From: Alopecurus myosuroides
Lineage: Eukaryota > Streptophyta > Magnoliopsida > Poales > Poaceae
Assembly (NCBI GenBank): GCA_028641055.1
Contig: CM054057.1
Location: 580,989,940 to 581,053,939 of the forward strand
DNA length: 64,000 nt
Direction of reading: 5' to 3'
In this document: one piece after another, positions 35,319 to 45,722 of the stretch
Layout of the letters: every line of letters begins with the position of its first letter
Position numbering within the stretch: position 1 is the stretch's first letter
Position numbers and translations under genes: made by a program
The notes under the pieces: generated by a model
Databases searched by the model: none
Told to the model about the DNA's origin: nothing
What the model saw: only the letters and a program-made list of their open reading frames with translations

Positions 35319-37021
35319 AACATCCCAGAGCCAACCCGCAATTTACCTCAAGTGTGGGTGAGGGTGTCAGGAATTCCAAGACCTCATATTGGTGACTTTC
35401 TAGCTCTTTGGGCAGTGGGAGATATGTTTGGGAAAACAGTTGAGATTGATATGGCTCATACAAGGAGGCACAGTGTTCTCCGTATCAGAATCGGTTGCAT
35501 TAATCACAAGAAAATTCCAACAAATTTTCCATTATTCATTAGAGATGGTTTTTATGCTCTGACCTTTGTGGTGGAAGATGGAGAACCACTAGTTGTTGCG
35601 GATATGGAGGTGGATGGCAAGGATGATGAAGATGATGAGAGTGATAATGATGAAGGTGATTCGGGTGATGAGTTTCAGCTTGCTGTTAATAACTATGGTT
35701 CCGAGGGTTCTAAGAATTCTACTGCCGTGCAGGGTGAGTCAATGACATCAGAGGGGATACAGAAAGGACCAGATGTTTCTGCCAAAACAACCTCGTTTAA
35801 AAAGGAAGTGGTGTTCTCCCCTCTGGTTAAACGTTCCTTTGAGTTGGCACGAAAGAAGGTCAATGATCTTTTTTCTAGGAGTGTTCAACAGGTTGATCTC
35901 GCTTCTGGTACTGATGTGGATGTGTCCTCCCATGGTTCTTTGATTGTCGCTGTCGTGGCAGCAATTCCTACTGATTTTGCTGCCATGACGGCAGAACGTG
36001 CTGTAAGTCCTGCCGCGGCAGCAGTTTCGGCACCTTTCTCTGCCGTGCCGGCAACGGTTTATGCGGTAAACGCTGCCGCGGCAGCAGTTCCGGTTGTTTT
36101 CGCTGCCGCGCCAGCAGCGGTTTCAGCATTTTCTTCTGCCCCGGTAGAGGATACAACGGTTCAACAGAATACTTCGTGTGCTCAAATGAATGTTGATGCT
36201 CTATCTTTACATGCCATGATCATCAAGGTATGGATGTGGTGGAATGTACTCCGACTGGTGAGAAGGCAAAATTGGGGGGTATTTTTTCAGGTGATGCCTC
36301 TAGTGTTTTGTATACTAGGGATGATGTCGCCATGGTGAGGTCTCCCCTAATGCTTTCTCCTCGAGTTTCAGGTGATGGAGTGGCTGCGGCTGCTTTTTCA
36401 GAAGTGGGACAGAAGGGGTGTGCGATACCTACGTTCCCTATGGGCTTCTCGGGACCTTTCGAGAAGAAGGTGTCGTCTCAACAGATTGTTGATTTTGGTG
36501 GTATACCTGATGCTTCATCTTTGGGGATGAGGTCGAGTGGACATATTCGAGCCCAGCTTAACGTGGATGATACCCAGATGGGAAGGGCAATGGCGCTGGC
36601 TGAAAAGAAAGATATTACCTCAGGTACAAATTTAAACCACAGTATGTCCATTTTGTCTTTTTCTGATAAAGAGATTGCGGATAGGGCCTCTTGACTTGGG
36701 GTGTCATTAGTAGGGTCTTTAATTGATTTCATTACCTCAGCCAAGCTCATTAAAAATGATGAATTACAAAAGACTTTAACTATGTTGGAGAATAATACTG
36801 CGAGCAAAAATACAGACCACACCAATAGCTTAATTTTAAACAAAGTATCTAGTCTAACGGGGGATCTTGATGTCGATGTTTCTGGTGGGGAAATTGGTGT
36901 TCTTCTTGAGCTGAGTGAACGTGTTGAAAAGCCTAAGAGGTTTAGAAAAAAAGACTTCTCTTCGACTAATAAGCGTAGAAGCGCGGGAATTAAATTTTTA
37001 AATAGAATATCAAATGCATAA
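35319..37021 (+). pseudogene. LINE ORF1 (gag-like RNA-binding protein), 5' truncated and shifted
   Basis: The frame is open from the first base of the insertion: NIPEPTRNLPQVWVRVSGIP, matching the conserved V-WV-V-GIP region of plant LINE ORF1 (DUF4283-type). An acidic stretch (DGKDDEDDESDNDEGDSGDE, about 35616-35676) and an Ala/Val-rich stretch with repeated PAAAAV-like units (about 35940-36130) follow. A single-base shift near 36220-36235 moves the frame. TGA at 36692-36694 is an in-frame stop, after which the same frame continues to TAA at 37019-37021. The RNA-recognition N-terminus is missing through truncation. The protein would coat LINE RNA if intact. Confidence 0.8.
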
Positions 37022-40000
37022 CCTTCGTGGTATTTTTTGGAATAGTGAGGGCTTTCGTGACCCAGGGAAACATTTGTTCGTGCAAGAAGTTATTCGTGAA
37101 AAAAATTAGATTTTATTGCCCGATCGGAGACGGGTAGATCAAATTTTGCAACACCTTTTCTTAATCATCTAGCTTCGGGTCTTGACTTTGCGTGGTTTTG
37201 TTTACCGCCGAGAGGGAGGTCGGGGGGTATGCTCATTGCAGTTAATACCACCACCTTGCATGTCAAGAATGTGGATGTGGGAGACTTTTGTGTGAAACTT
37301 TTTATTAGATCTAAAGGGGATGGTTTTGAGTGGGTACTGATGTCGGTTTATGGGGCGGCTCAGGATGATCTCAAGCCTAAGTTCTTGTCAGAGGTAGTCC
37401 TTTTATGTGAAAATGAGCCATTACCTTTGTTGGTGGGTGGTGATTTTAATATAATACGGAAACCAGAGGAGAAAAATAATGATAACTATAATCCCATATG
37501 GCCTATTATGTTTAATGCTATTATCCAAAGTTAGATTTGAAAGAGATCGAACTTTCGGGTCGGCAGTATACGTGGGCTAATAGACGAGAGATTACCACTT
37601 ATGAAAAACTTTACCGGGTGTTATCTACTATTGAATGGGAACAGAAGTTTCCTATGGTTTCTGTTCACGCTCTGACTCGGTCAGGGTCTGATCATACCCC
37701 TCTCTTCGCGGACTCGGGGGTACGAGCTCATGTTGGCAATGTTTCTCGCTTTTCTTTTGAACTTTCGTGGTTAAAAATGGAAGGCTTTTTCGATATGGTG
37801 GCAACTGAATGGGCTACCTTCGTGAAGGGTAAGAACCCCATAGAGATATGGCAGAACAAAATTAGACACTTGCGCCGTTTTTAAAAGTTTGGGCTAAGAA
37901 TCAAAGCGGAAAATATAAGTTAGAGAAAGAGAGACTTTTAAAAATCATAGATGACCTTGATATTAAAGCTAAAAGTTTTTCATTATCTGATGTTGAGAGG
38001 GTAGCCTTAAAGGAGGCTAATGAGAGGATTTTTTGCCTCCGTAGGAAGGAGGAAATTAAATGGGCTCAAAGGAAAAAAGTTAAGCATATCCAGGAAGGGG
38101 GTAATAACACGAGATATTTTTATCTTATAGCTAATGGTAAACACAGGAAGAAGATGATCTTTCAATTGGAGCAGGATGAGGGTACGATTGTTGGGGAGGA
38201 TAATCTTAAAAATTATATTACTGATTACTACAAAAATTTATTCGGGGATTCGTTCCCTAATACTATTACTTTGGATGAAAACATGAAGCATGATATTCCT
38301 CAAATTTCTCAGGAAGAGAATGATATCCTCATAGCTGATTTCTTAGTGAAAGAAGTACATGAGGCTATTAGTCAAATGGAGTTGAATAAAGCTCCCGGAC
38401 CGTATGGTTTCCCGGCTGAGTTTTACAAGACTTTGTCGGATGTTATTAGGGAGGATCTAATGGCTATGTTTGTTCAGTTAAAACAAGGAAATTTACCTCT
38501 GTTTAAAATGAATTTCGGTGTCATCAGTCTTCTACCTAAGAAGGAAAATGCGGTTCAAATCCAGCAGTATAGACCAATATGTTTACTTAATGTAAGCTTT
38601 CAAATTTTCACTAGAGTGGGTACTAATCCTATTACCCAAATTGTGGAAAAGGTAGTCAGACCTACTCAATATGCTTTTATGCCAGGTCGCCACATTTTAG
38701 AGGGGGTGGTGGTCTTGCGTGAGACGATTCATGAGCTTAAGAAAAAGAAAATGGACGGGGTTATTTTCAAAATCTATTTTGAGAAGGCGTATGATAAAGT
38801 TAAGTGGCCTTTTCTTCAACAAGCACTGCGTATGAAAGGACTTACACAAGAATGGTGTAAATGGATTATGCAATTTGTTGAGGGAGGGAGTGTTGGTATC
38901 CGGGTAAATGATGACATTGGTCATTATTTTCAAACTAAAAAATGCCTTCGTCAAGGGGATCCTATGTCTCCTCTGTTGTTTAATATAGTTGCTGATATGA
39001 TGGCCATTATTATCGCTAGGGCGAAGGAAGATGACCAAGTAGGAGGCCTAATACCTAATTTAGTTGAGGGAGGGCTGTCTATTCTTCAATATGCAGATGA
39101 TACTATATTATTCATGGAACATGACTTGGATATGGCGGTTAATATGAAGCTAATCCTTGTTTTGTTCGAACAACTGTCAGGCCTTAAGATAAACTTCCAC
39201 AAAAGTGAAATTTTCTGTTTTGGGAAGGCAAAAGACGTGGAGGATCAGTATAAACACATTTTTGGTTGTGAATCTGGTTCTCTTGCTTTCAGATATCTAG
39301 GAATTCCAATCCATTCTCGCAAGCTTACTAACGCAGAATGGCACCCAGTTGAGAGTCGCTTTGAGCAGAAACTTGGGTGTTGGAAGGGTAAATTGTTATC
39401 GTACGGGGATCGTCTTGTTCTGGTTAATTAGGTTCTAACCAGCCTTCCCATGTTTATGCTTTATTTTCTGGAGATTCCTATTGGAGTTAGGAAAAGACTT
39501 GACTTTTATCGATCGCGCTTTTTTGGCAAAGTGATGAAAACAAAAGAAAATACAGGTTGACCAAATGGAATATAATTTTTAGACCAAAGGATCAAGGGAG
39601 GCTTGGGGGTGGAAGTACTTGAACTCAATAATAAATGTTTACTTAGTAAATGGCTATTTAAACTTTTAATTGAGCAAGGAGTATGGCAAGAAATACTTCA
39701 AAACAAGTATCTTCACACTAAAACTTTAGCCCAAGTGGAAGCTCAGCCTAATGACTCTCCCTTTTGGAAAGGTCTTATGAGAGTGAAAGATGAGTTCTTC
39801 CAAAGAGGATCATTCAAGGTTGGAAATGGTGAGATAGTTCGGTTTTGGGAGGATACTTGGCTAGGCCACACACCACTCAAAAACCAATACCCGGGGTTGT
39901 ATACTATTGCTTCTCACAAAAATGTGTCTGTCCATGAGGTGTTTAGTAATGCCCCTCCCATAAACATAGGCTTTAGAAGGGAATTGATCGGACATAAATG

Positions 40001-40675
40001 GGAGATGTGGTCGCAATTATGTATTAGACTTATGGGTGTCTCACTTTCGAATGTTCCTGACTCTTTCAATTGGAATTTGAATACAAATGGTAGGTTCACG
40101 GTCAAATCAATGTACGAGGATTTAATGAATGATCACACGAGATATTTGCATACTTATCTTTGGAAACTGAAAATACCCCTTAAAATTAAATTTTTTATGT
40201 GGTTTCTCCATAAAAAGGTTCTGTTAACCAAGGACAACCTTGCTAGGAGGAATTGGAAGGGTGATACTCATTGCTCCTTTTGTGGGAGGAGACTGTTGAT
40301 CATCTGTTCATCTCTTGCCCTTTTGTGAAGCTTGTCTGGCGTGTAGTGTTCTGCACCTACAATATTCCGCCGCCAACTAGTATAGCTAATATGTTTGGGA
40401 ATTGGTTGAATGGCATCGATACAAAGACTAAGAATAGAATTCGCATTGACGTCTCGGCTATCTCTTGGTCTATTTGGAACCGCAGAAATAACCTTGTTTT
40501 TAACCGAAAAGAATCTTTTCATGTCATACAGGTTATTCATATGGCGGTGCACTGGATTCAGCTATGGGCTTTCATGCTCCCTACGGATCAACGCAAACTT
40601 ATGACGGATGGCTGCTCGCGGCTCATCCTGGTGGCACAGGATTTTTTTCTCCCAACATACATGGCAACATGCTAA
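37014..40675 (+). pseudogene. LINE ORF2 (endonuclease-reverse transcriptase), broken
   Basis: The start ATG at 37014 overlaps the ORF1 stop in ATGCATAA. Order seen: an N-terminal NLRGIFWNSEG, the APE endonuclease boxes GGDFNIIR (about 37440) and SGSDHTPLF (about 37690), then a long RT frame (about 37881-39431). This has NKAPGPYGFPAEF (38390-38430), motif A FKIYFEKAYDKV, RQGDPMSPLLF (about 38950) and YADD at 39090-39101. A zinc region CSFCG...HLFISC is at 40274-40320. Motif A has Tyr (codon 38775-38777) where the catalytic Asp is expected, and the GPDG site has Tyr (38403-38405). Frames shift near 37106, 37531, 37880, 39521, 39595 and 40290; TAG 39429-39431 is a further stop. Confidence 0.88.
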
Positions 40676-41278
40676 ACGTCTTTTGTAGTTTCGTCGTGTG
40701 TTTCCACTGTATCCGGTTGAGGCTTGTCTCAAATTACTTTTGTGGTTCTTGAGATGTAAACTGTAACTATACTTTGTGATTGTTTGAAATAAAGGCTGTG
40801 TGCATCACTCGATGTAGAGGCCGGTGTTTCTCCCCCTTTTCTAAAAAAAACGTCATGAGAGGCTCGACACCAAGCAGTACATAATATTTATAGTGACGAC
40901 ACACATGCGGTACTAGTAATAATGGAAACTAGGTGTGACACAACGTCACGAGAGGCTCTCCCATCTACTCGAGTTTCTCGTCCTCCGAATCCCAAACAGT
41001 ACTAGGAGACTGGGGCACTAGGTGACGCTGCCCATAGCCGAAGATACTGATAATACGGTACAAATCATAGGCAATATACCCATCGATGGCTACATAATCA
41101 ACGTTGATCTGGTCAAGAGGACTCTTCTCCCAAAAATTGTGCCCCCAACTGGGGAAATATTTCTTCATGTCACGGTATTTCTCGTCGATCAATGCGGATG
41201 CCATATCAGCCATTAAAGTCTTTTCATACTTAAGCTGGAACAGGTAAATACGGGAGTGCTGGACAATTTTTGTCACTA

Positions 41279-41475
41279 CTGCAACAAAAAATGGAACAAA
41301 TGTTAATATGCTGCAACAAGTATATTGTTTCAAATGCAACAACAAATGAAACAAATGTTAATACTGCTGCAACAAGTATTGTTTCAAATGCAACAAAAAA
41401 TGGACAAATGTTAATACCCCTCCAACAAGTATATTGTTTCAATGCAACAATAAATTGAACAAATGTTAAACACCG
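41279..41475. repeat. Minisatellite, about 65-bp unit, in the exonuclease intron
   Basis: The phrase ACAAATGTTAATA...TGCAACAAGTAT.TTGTTTCAA.TGCAACAA recurs at about 41298, 41356, 41406 and 41459 with indels. It lies in the intron of the captured exonuclease fragment and ends at its acceptor. Confidence 0.75.
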
Positions 41476-41559
41476 CTGGAACAACTTTATTCTTTCCAAT
41501 GCACATATAGGATTCAAATAGGAACAAATTAATTAAATGGAATTTCCAATACATTTTTA

Positions 41560-41690
41560 TATGAATACACATGGATACACGTACATGTTGCTATCCTATG
41601 CAATTTCCAGTACATTGCTATATGAATACACATGGATACACATGTTGCTATACACATGGATACACATGTTGCTATCCTATGCAATTTCAG
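41560..41690. repeat. Minisatellite of ATACACATGGATACAC.TGTTGCTAT units
   Basis: TGAATACACATGGATACAC and ACATGTTGCTATCCTATGCAATTTC recur three to four times with variable spacing (41560-41690), in the same intron. Confidence 0.75.
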
Positions 41691-42149
41691 ATCCTATATA
41701 TAGAATCAAAATAAGAGGAGAAAAATTGGAAAAGAAAGGGAGGAGAAGATCGACCGGAGAAGTTCGTGTTTACCTTGGCCATGGGAAGACAAGGACACGC
41801 CTCTTGTGAGCAATTTGGATGATGGCCACATCTTTTTGATCGGCCGTGTACTCGAGATCAAGACCAACAAAATCTCCACCATCCTCGCAAAGCCATTGCT
41901 TCAAGAGGTTAAGAAGACCCGGAATCCGGGAGCTATCGTTTGTGTAGGCGACTTCGAGAATCCTACCATGTGTGGTCATATTCAACAACTCAATTCCCAT
42001 GGTGGAGAATGTGGAAGATGAAGAGAGGAGAGCAAGAGGAAGAAGAGAGTGGCCGCGGTTACTGTAGCAATTAGAGTTTTCACTATTTTTAAGCCTCTCC
42101 CCCGACGGTGGAACAACTTCCGAAGCGCGGGAGGCAAACGGTTTTGGCA

Positions 42150-42357
42150 TTTAGTCCCGGGCCGTATTACGACCCGGGACTAAATGCTCTCAGGCTAGGC
42201 GAAGTGTCAACATACGACTTTTAGTCTCGGGCCGTGTTACGATCTGGGACTAAAAGTGTTCGAGGAGACGCGAACGGTTGCCTCGTCCCCCTCTGGTCCC
42301 GGTTCGTAAGCTATTGGGGACTAGAGGTAAAAACATATAGGGGTTTTTCTATTAGTG
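42150..42357. repeat. Right subterminal and terminal repeats of the CACTA element
   Basis: Inverted pairs such as TTTAGTCCCGGGCCGTA...CCGGGACTAAA (42151-42185) and a second, more diverged pair (42220-42262) lead to the terminal CTATTAGTG at 42349-42357, complement of CACTAATAG. Confidence 0.85.
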
Positions 42358-42360
42358 AGC

Positions 42361-43956
42361 GCTTTGATGTCCAGAACTAGGAACCGTAGGTACACATTGA
42401 GGAGGAGAGATCCCAACACATGCGAGAGAGAGATTAGATATACATCTAATCCGGAGAGGACACCTCAAAACCCAATCAGAAGAAGATCTAATTCAATTAG
42501 AGGGGCTCTAATTAGACCCTCTAATTCAACTAGAAAGAGAGAGAGAGGCACGAGGCCAATTATGTGTCCTCTCAATGAGAGAAGGGGTGGGTTTGTATAG
42601 TGGTAGGAAGGGGTATTTCCTTGTGTGTAGGTCGGTTTGAGGAGCCCAAACCTGACCACACGCCCTTCCCTCCAATATGAATTGGGTTTGGGAGTCCTCG
42701 AGAATTCCACTTCTCCCTTTTTTTGTTGCTTTTTTCTTCTTTTCCTTTTTTACTGTTTTAACTTTTGGCATTTATTTCTTTCTCCAACAGTCAAACATGG
42801 AAATTTCCGAGGAGGTTGTCCCGCCTTTCTTAGCAGCCCTAGGGCCCACTTGAAAGCCACCAGATATTTGGGTGCAACCCTAGGATATTTCTGCCTCCCT
42901 CTAGCACATACCCACTTATTGGGTTTTCTCCAAAAATCTACTAGAACCCTTTAAACCCGTAAGATAAAATCATCGACTCTATCTAATGATGTTATAAACA
43001 CTTTCTAACATCCCGGGACATCTCATGCCAGCCTGCATATGCTAGAAAACGAGCAACATTATTTTCTCTCTCGGAAAAACTCTCTGAATGTAATTCTATC
43101 ACAATGGAATTATCCTTATGATACCTGCTCTCTTCCCCGGACCATCCAATGTGAACAACATTGGGACCGTGGGCGTCCATATTGGTTACTAAATTGGGAC
43201 CTGTTGGTTATTAATTAAGTTCCCTTACTTCAAGATGCCAATCAATAATTCAAGATGTGATGAATGATATGATCATGATTAATCTCTCTAATCACCATAT
43301 CACATTACTCTCGATGTCCAGTATGATTCCTTTTACTCGTTACCGTGTTATAATATCACTATGACTAATGTCATGCCTTCATGTGAACAGACTTAATAAT
43401 TAACAGATACCATTACACAGAGTAGATTTGGGACGTATCTCTATTGTCCAGAGGAGTAATTCCCGGTCTTGAGCAATCACGATGAAACGAACACCTTTGA
43501 GAATACACAGTAATAGCCTTTTTTATCTCCAAGTTTACGGTGTGTTACTTGACTACACCAAAGTAAACTTTCCAACGAACACCATCGTATATTCTCATGG
43601 TCAAAGGAACGAAAAAAATTAACCATACAGTGACGATACTATTTATAGCAATGCTAGAATCATATCTCGGGATATCTCAACTACTTGGGTCTACCCTGTC
43701 ACAATGTTGAAACAACAATGTGCTCCCTTTAATATTTACATAACAAATGTCCATGACCAGGAAAACATGATTATCTAATATTAGCGAGTTTATCTACGAT
43801 GCATGGCAAAGAGTTGGTGTATTTATGTCTCTATATGTGCATATGGATTTTCCTCTGAATCTCATATTTAGTGACCATATCAGTTATAGCATAAATACAT
43901 AATACATCAATCATGAAACTGATGTATTCTATTGTCTTTTGGGCATACATCCAAAA
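42361..43956 (-). repeat. Larger part of the old Copia 5' LTR
   Basis: This continues the LTR split by the CACTA element. Its outer end is CTTTTGGGCATACATCCAAAA (complement of the TGTTGGATGTATGCCC-type LTR start, terminal CA mutated). The inner part contains purine-rich GAGAGAGAG runs (42420-42545). Small open frames here show no coding pattern. Confidence 0.6.
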
Positions 43957-44640
43957 ATGAACCGTTAAGTCATGGAAATGCTTTTTCGGCATAACTTGAT
44001 ACTGTCATATGATATATATGCTAAGGTTGACGTTTGACAGTGCCAAAGTAAAACGTCCTACATGTAGGATCATAATATTCTCATGGTCTAAGAACATTCG
44101 AACATGTTAACATTTTTATGATATTACTAACAACATTAAGACGACGATTGCTCTTAGAATATCAAATGGGGGGGGGGGTATGTACAACACTTATTGGTGT
44201 GTCAACAGTATGGTACCATTGTTGTTGGCAGTGGCAAAGCGAGCCCAAGCACTGAGCCTAGGCAAGATATACACGCATATCTTTTTTGACCACATGATTT
44301 GTCTAAAGAAACTCTCACTTAAGCTAGCACATTAAGCTAAGCATCAAAGGAACTTGGCAGGTGGAGCCCGGGCATGCCGGACAAAGCTCCGCCACTAGTT
44401 GTTGGTACATGTTATATCAAAATAGGGTCATCATACGACCAATGAGCTTGTCTTAGAGGCGAGAATAGGGCACTGCTTTGTGTATATACTTCAACACGTG
44501 CATATGGATTTTCCTCTGAATCTCACATTCAGAAATCATAATAGTTATAACAAATAAATATAAACTTAATTTTTAGACATATATAGATAATAACAATTAT
44601 TATTTCCTCATGGGCAGGTCTCCTTCAAAGTACACAACTT
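43957..44640 (-). mobile_element. Fragment of a second Copia LTR, minus strand
   Basis: Phrases from the neighbouring LTR recur in the same order: a CAAAGTAAA...TTCTCATGGTC block (44044-44090 against 43560-43602), and GTGCATATGGATTTTCCTCTGAATCTCA (44497-44524 against 43837-43864). It ends near ATTTCCTCATGGGCAG. It is therefore a related LTR copy, truncated at its left, interrupted by the hAT MITE at 44229-44397. Confidence 0.5.
44229..44397. mobile_element. hAT-type MITE, TSD GTTGTTGG
   Basis: A 169-bp element starts CAGTGGCAAAGC and ends GCTCCGCCACTA, ends that are inverted repeats except for a few bases (canonical ending TG changed to TA). It is flanked by exact 8-bp repeats GTTGTTGG (44221-44228 and 44398-44405). 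The 8-bp TSD and CAGTGGCG-type end assign it to the hAT superfamily. It has no coding capacity. Confidence 0.88.
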
Positions 44641-45722
44641 CTAGGCTATGCCTTAAAAAGGAATCACCACATGTGCGGCGATGATAACGATTCCAACCAG
44701 AGTCGTTCTTGGGATTTTCCGCAAATCCAAGCTTCGACCACCTTCAGTAATTAAGGGCATGATGAATGCGCGCGCTACATTGACTGGTCAGAGATCTTGT
44801 ATTTTCACCGGAGTATGCATGCTCGTCATTGAATCTACTTCTAACATCATCAGTCATCCCGTTAACCTAACCTCCCTTGCGGTATACTGCTAGACGAGAT
44901 ACCAAACATAGAAACGTTCCATACCGCCTCATCTCCGGTCGCCGTTGCACCAATTTTTGATCCAGTAAGAACAAATATGGCTTACACCTTCGCCAAATTC
45001 ACCGTGCGGAACACGTGCCAATGGTAGTTATTGACACATCCTTATGAGACGTCGTGGGGAGCATCTGCTGTCGACATGCATGATTTGATGCCTCCGGATG
45101 GGATACCGTACATAGCACCTATCAAGCCGGATTGAGCCCGATCTAGATGCGGAGCAGCCGAGGAGGGCGTCCATACCGCCGCCAGCCTCTGAAAGTCCAT
45201 CACCACTTTGAGAATAGCCATTGCACTTCCACACGACCACCCACCGCCGTCGAAAGACAAGTCCATCGCCCCAGTTGGCAAACTACTGTGTGCCATCGGT
45301 TGACATGGTAGTGAGGAGATCGCGGCCACACCCCCCCCCCCCCGCCCCCAAAAAATTTCAATCCAATATGCGGGCCGAGTCGTTTTGACGTCCCGAACAC
45401 TCCAATATGCGGCTTGGATAATTTCTGGGCCTTCGGCTAAGCGGCGGGTCTGGAGCTATATGTAGGATACCAGGGTATATTTAGGGTACCTATTCGCGAT
45501 CCCGCTGCCGCGATTTATCCCACCGTCGGTAGGTCATTTTAGATCTGGCGAGCGGTTATTCGAGTTCTGAAGATCTCGCCCCCGTGACGGCAGCGTGATG
45601 GCTGGTATCTCCATGCCGGCAATGGCGGCCAGCACGTGGTGGAGGCGGTGGCCGGTGGGTCTCCGGGCGAGGATGAGGAGAGCCGCCGCCGCAGCTCGAA
45701 GGGATCATACAGGCGCGGTCAA
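44641..45722. other. Unassigned DNA left of the large Gypsy element
   Basis: No open frame with convincing coding features and no element ends were found. A long C run (about 45331-45345) followed by GCCCCCAAAAAA lies near the middle. The last 200 bp (about 45500-45722) are GC-rich and in one plus frame could encode a Gly/Ala/Arg-rich stretch. They may continue into 57056-57410 across the Gypsy insertion. Confidence 0.35.

Larger units (their letters stand above)
35319..40849 (+). mobile_element. 5'-truncated LINE (plant L1 clade) inside the CACTA element
   Basis: The element begins inside ORF1 and ends with CTAAAAAAAA at 40841-40850. It is flanked by a perfect 15-bp TSD (35304-35318 and 40850-40864). 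It carries the end of ORF1 (35319-37021) and ORF2 with endonuclease, reverse transcriptase and C-terminal zinc-knuckle regions (37014-40675). A 5' truncation plus a 3' A-tail is the usual outcome of target-primed reverse transcription. All frames are broken, so it is dead. Confidence 0.92.
40965..42000 (-). pseudogene. Captured 3'-5' exonuclease (DEDDy, WRN-exo-like) gene fragment in the CACTA element
   Basis: Exon 1 (42000 down to 41774) starts MGIELLNMTTHG and contains FVGLDLEYT...VAIIQIAH, the Exo I motif with the D-x-E metal ligands. It ends at a good donor (CCAAG|GTAAAC). Exon 2 (41278 down to 40965) follows a TTGTTGCAG acceptor. It begins with codons for SDKNCPALPYL in the phase set by exon 1, then needs a one-base shift near 41241 to reach KYEKTLMADMAS...FWEKSPL...VDYVAIDGYIAYDLY, which carries the Exo III Y-x3-D motif. 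The Exo II segment expected between them (roughly 35 residues in family members, from memory) is missing. The intron (41279-41773) is filled by minisatellites. It is a relic of a host gene picked up by the transposon, and may still be transcribed from the CACTA or LINE surroundings. Confidence 0.7.
34349..42357. mobile_element. Non-autonomous CACTA (CMC/En-Spm) transposon with captured gene fragment and LINE insertion, TSD AGC
   Basis: The left end reads CACTCGTAGAAAA and the right end is the complement of CACTAATAGAAAA; both are flanked by AGC (34346-34348 and 42358-42360), a 3-bp TSD as expected for CACTA elements. Both ends carry several TAGTCCCGG-type repeats in direct and inverted orientation (34372-34560 and about 42150-42330). 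No transposase is recognisable. Its own sequence, about 2.5 kb after removing the LINE, includes the exonuclease-like fragment at 40965-42000. It is inserted in the LTR of the old Copia element. Confidence 0.9.
8258..43956 (-). mobile_element. Old Copia (Angela/BARE-like) retrotransposon: 5' LTR and start of internal region, carrying all insertions between 9.3 and 42.4 kb
   Basis: The element reads on the minus strand. Its LTR begins near 43956 with the complement of GGATGTATGCCCAAAAGACAA and ends at 9131. Next to it, 9118-9129 (GCTCAGATACCA) is a near match to the complement of the initiator-tRNA-Met primer site. The stretch 8258-9117 is decayed internal sequence without an open frame. The LTR is split by the solo LTR at 9268-34195 (TSD GTGGT) and the CACTA element at 34349-42357 (TSD AGC). 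Its own segments (9131-9267, 34201-34348, 42361-43956) total about 1.9 kb, a normal length for this LTR type. The 3' LTR is not in the window. Confidence 0.65.

Noticed and set aside
35352..36338. Long plus-strand open frame as a host nuclear protein with acidic and Ala-rich domains
   Set aside because: It begins at the 5' truncation point of a LINE with a TSD, continues in frame upstream without a start, and carries the LINE ORF1 signature. It is the ORF1 relic, not a cellular gene.
41270..41475. Possible CRISPR-like array of about 65-bp units
   Set aside because: The units diverge by substitutions and indels along their whole length with no conserved repeat and variable spacer. This is a plant minisatellite in an intron.
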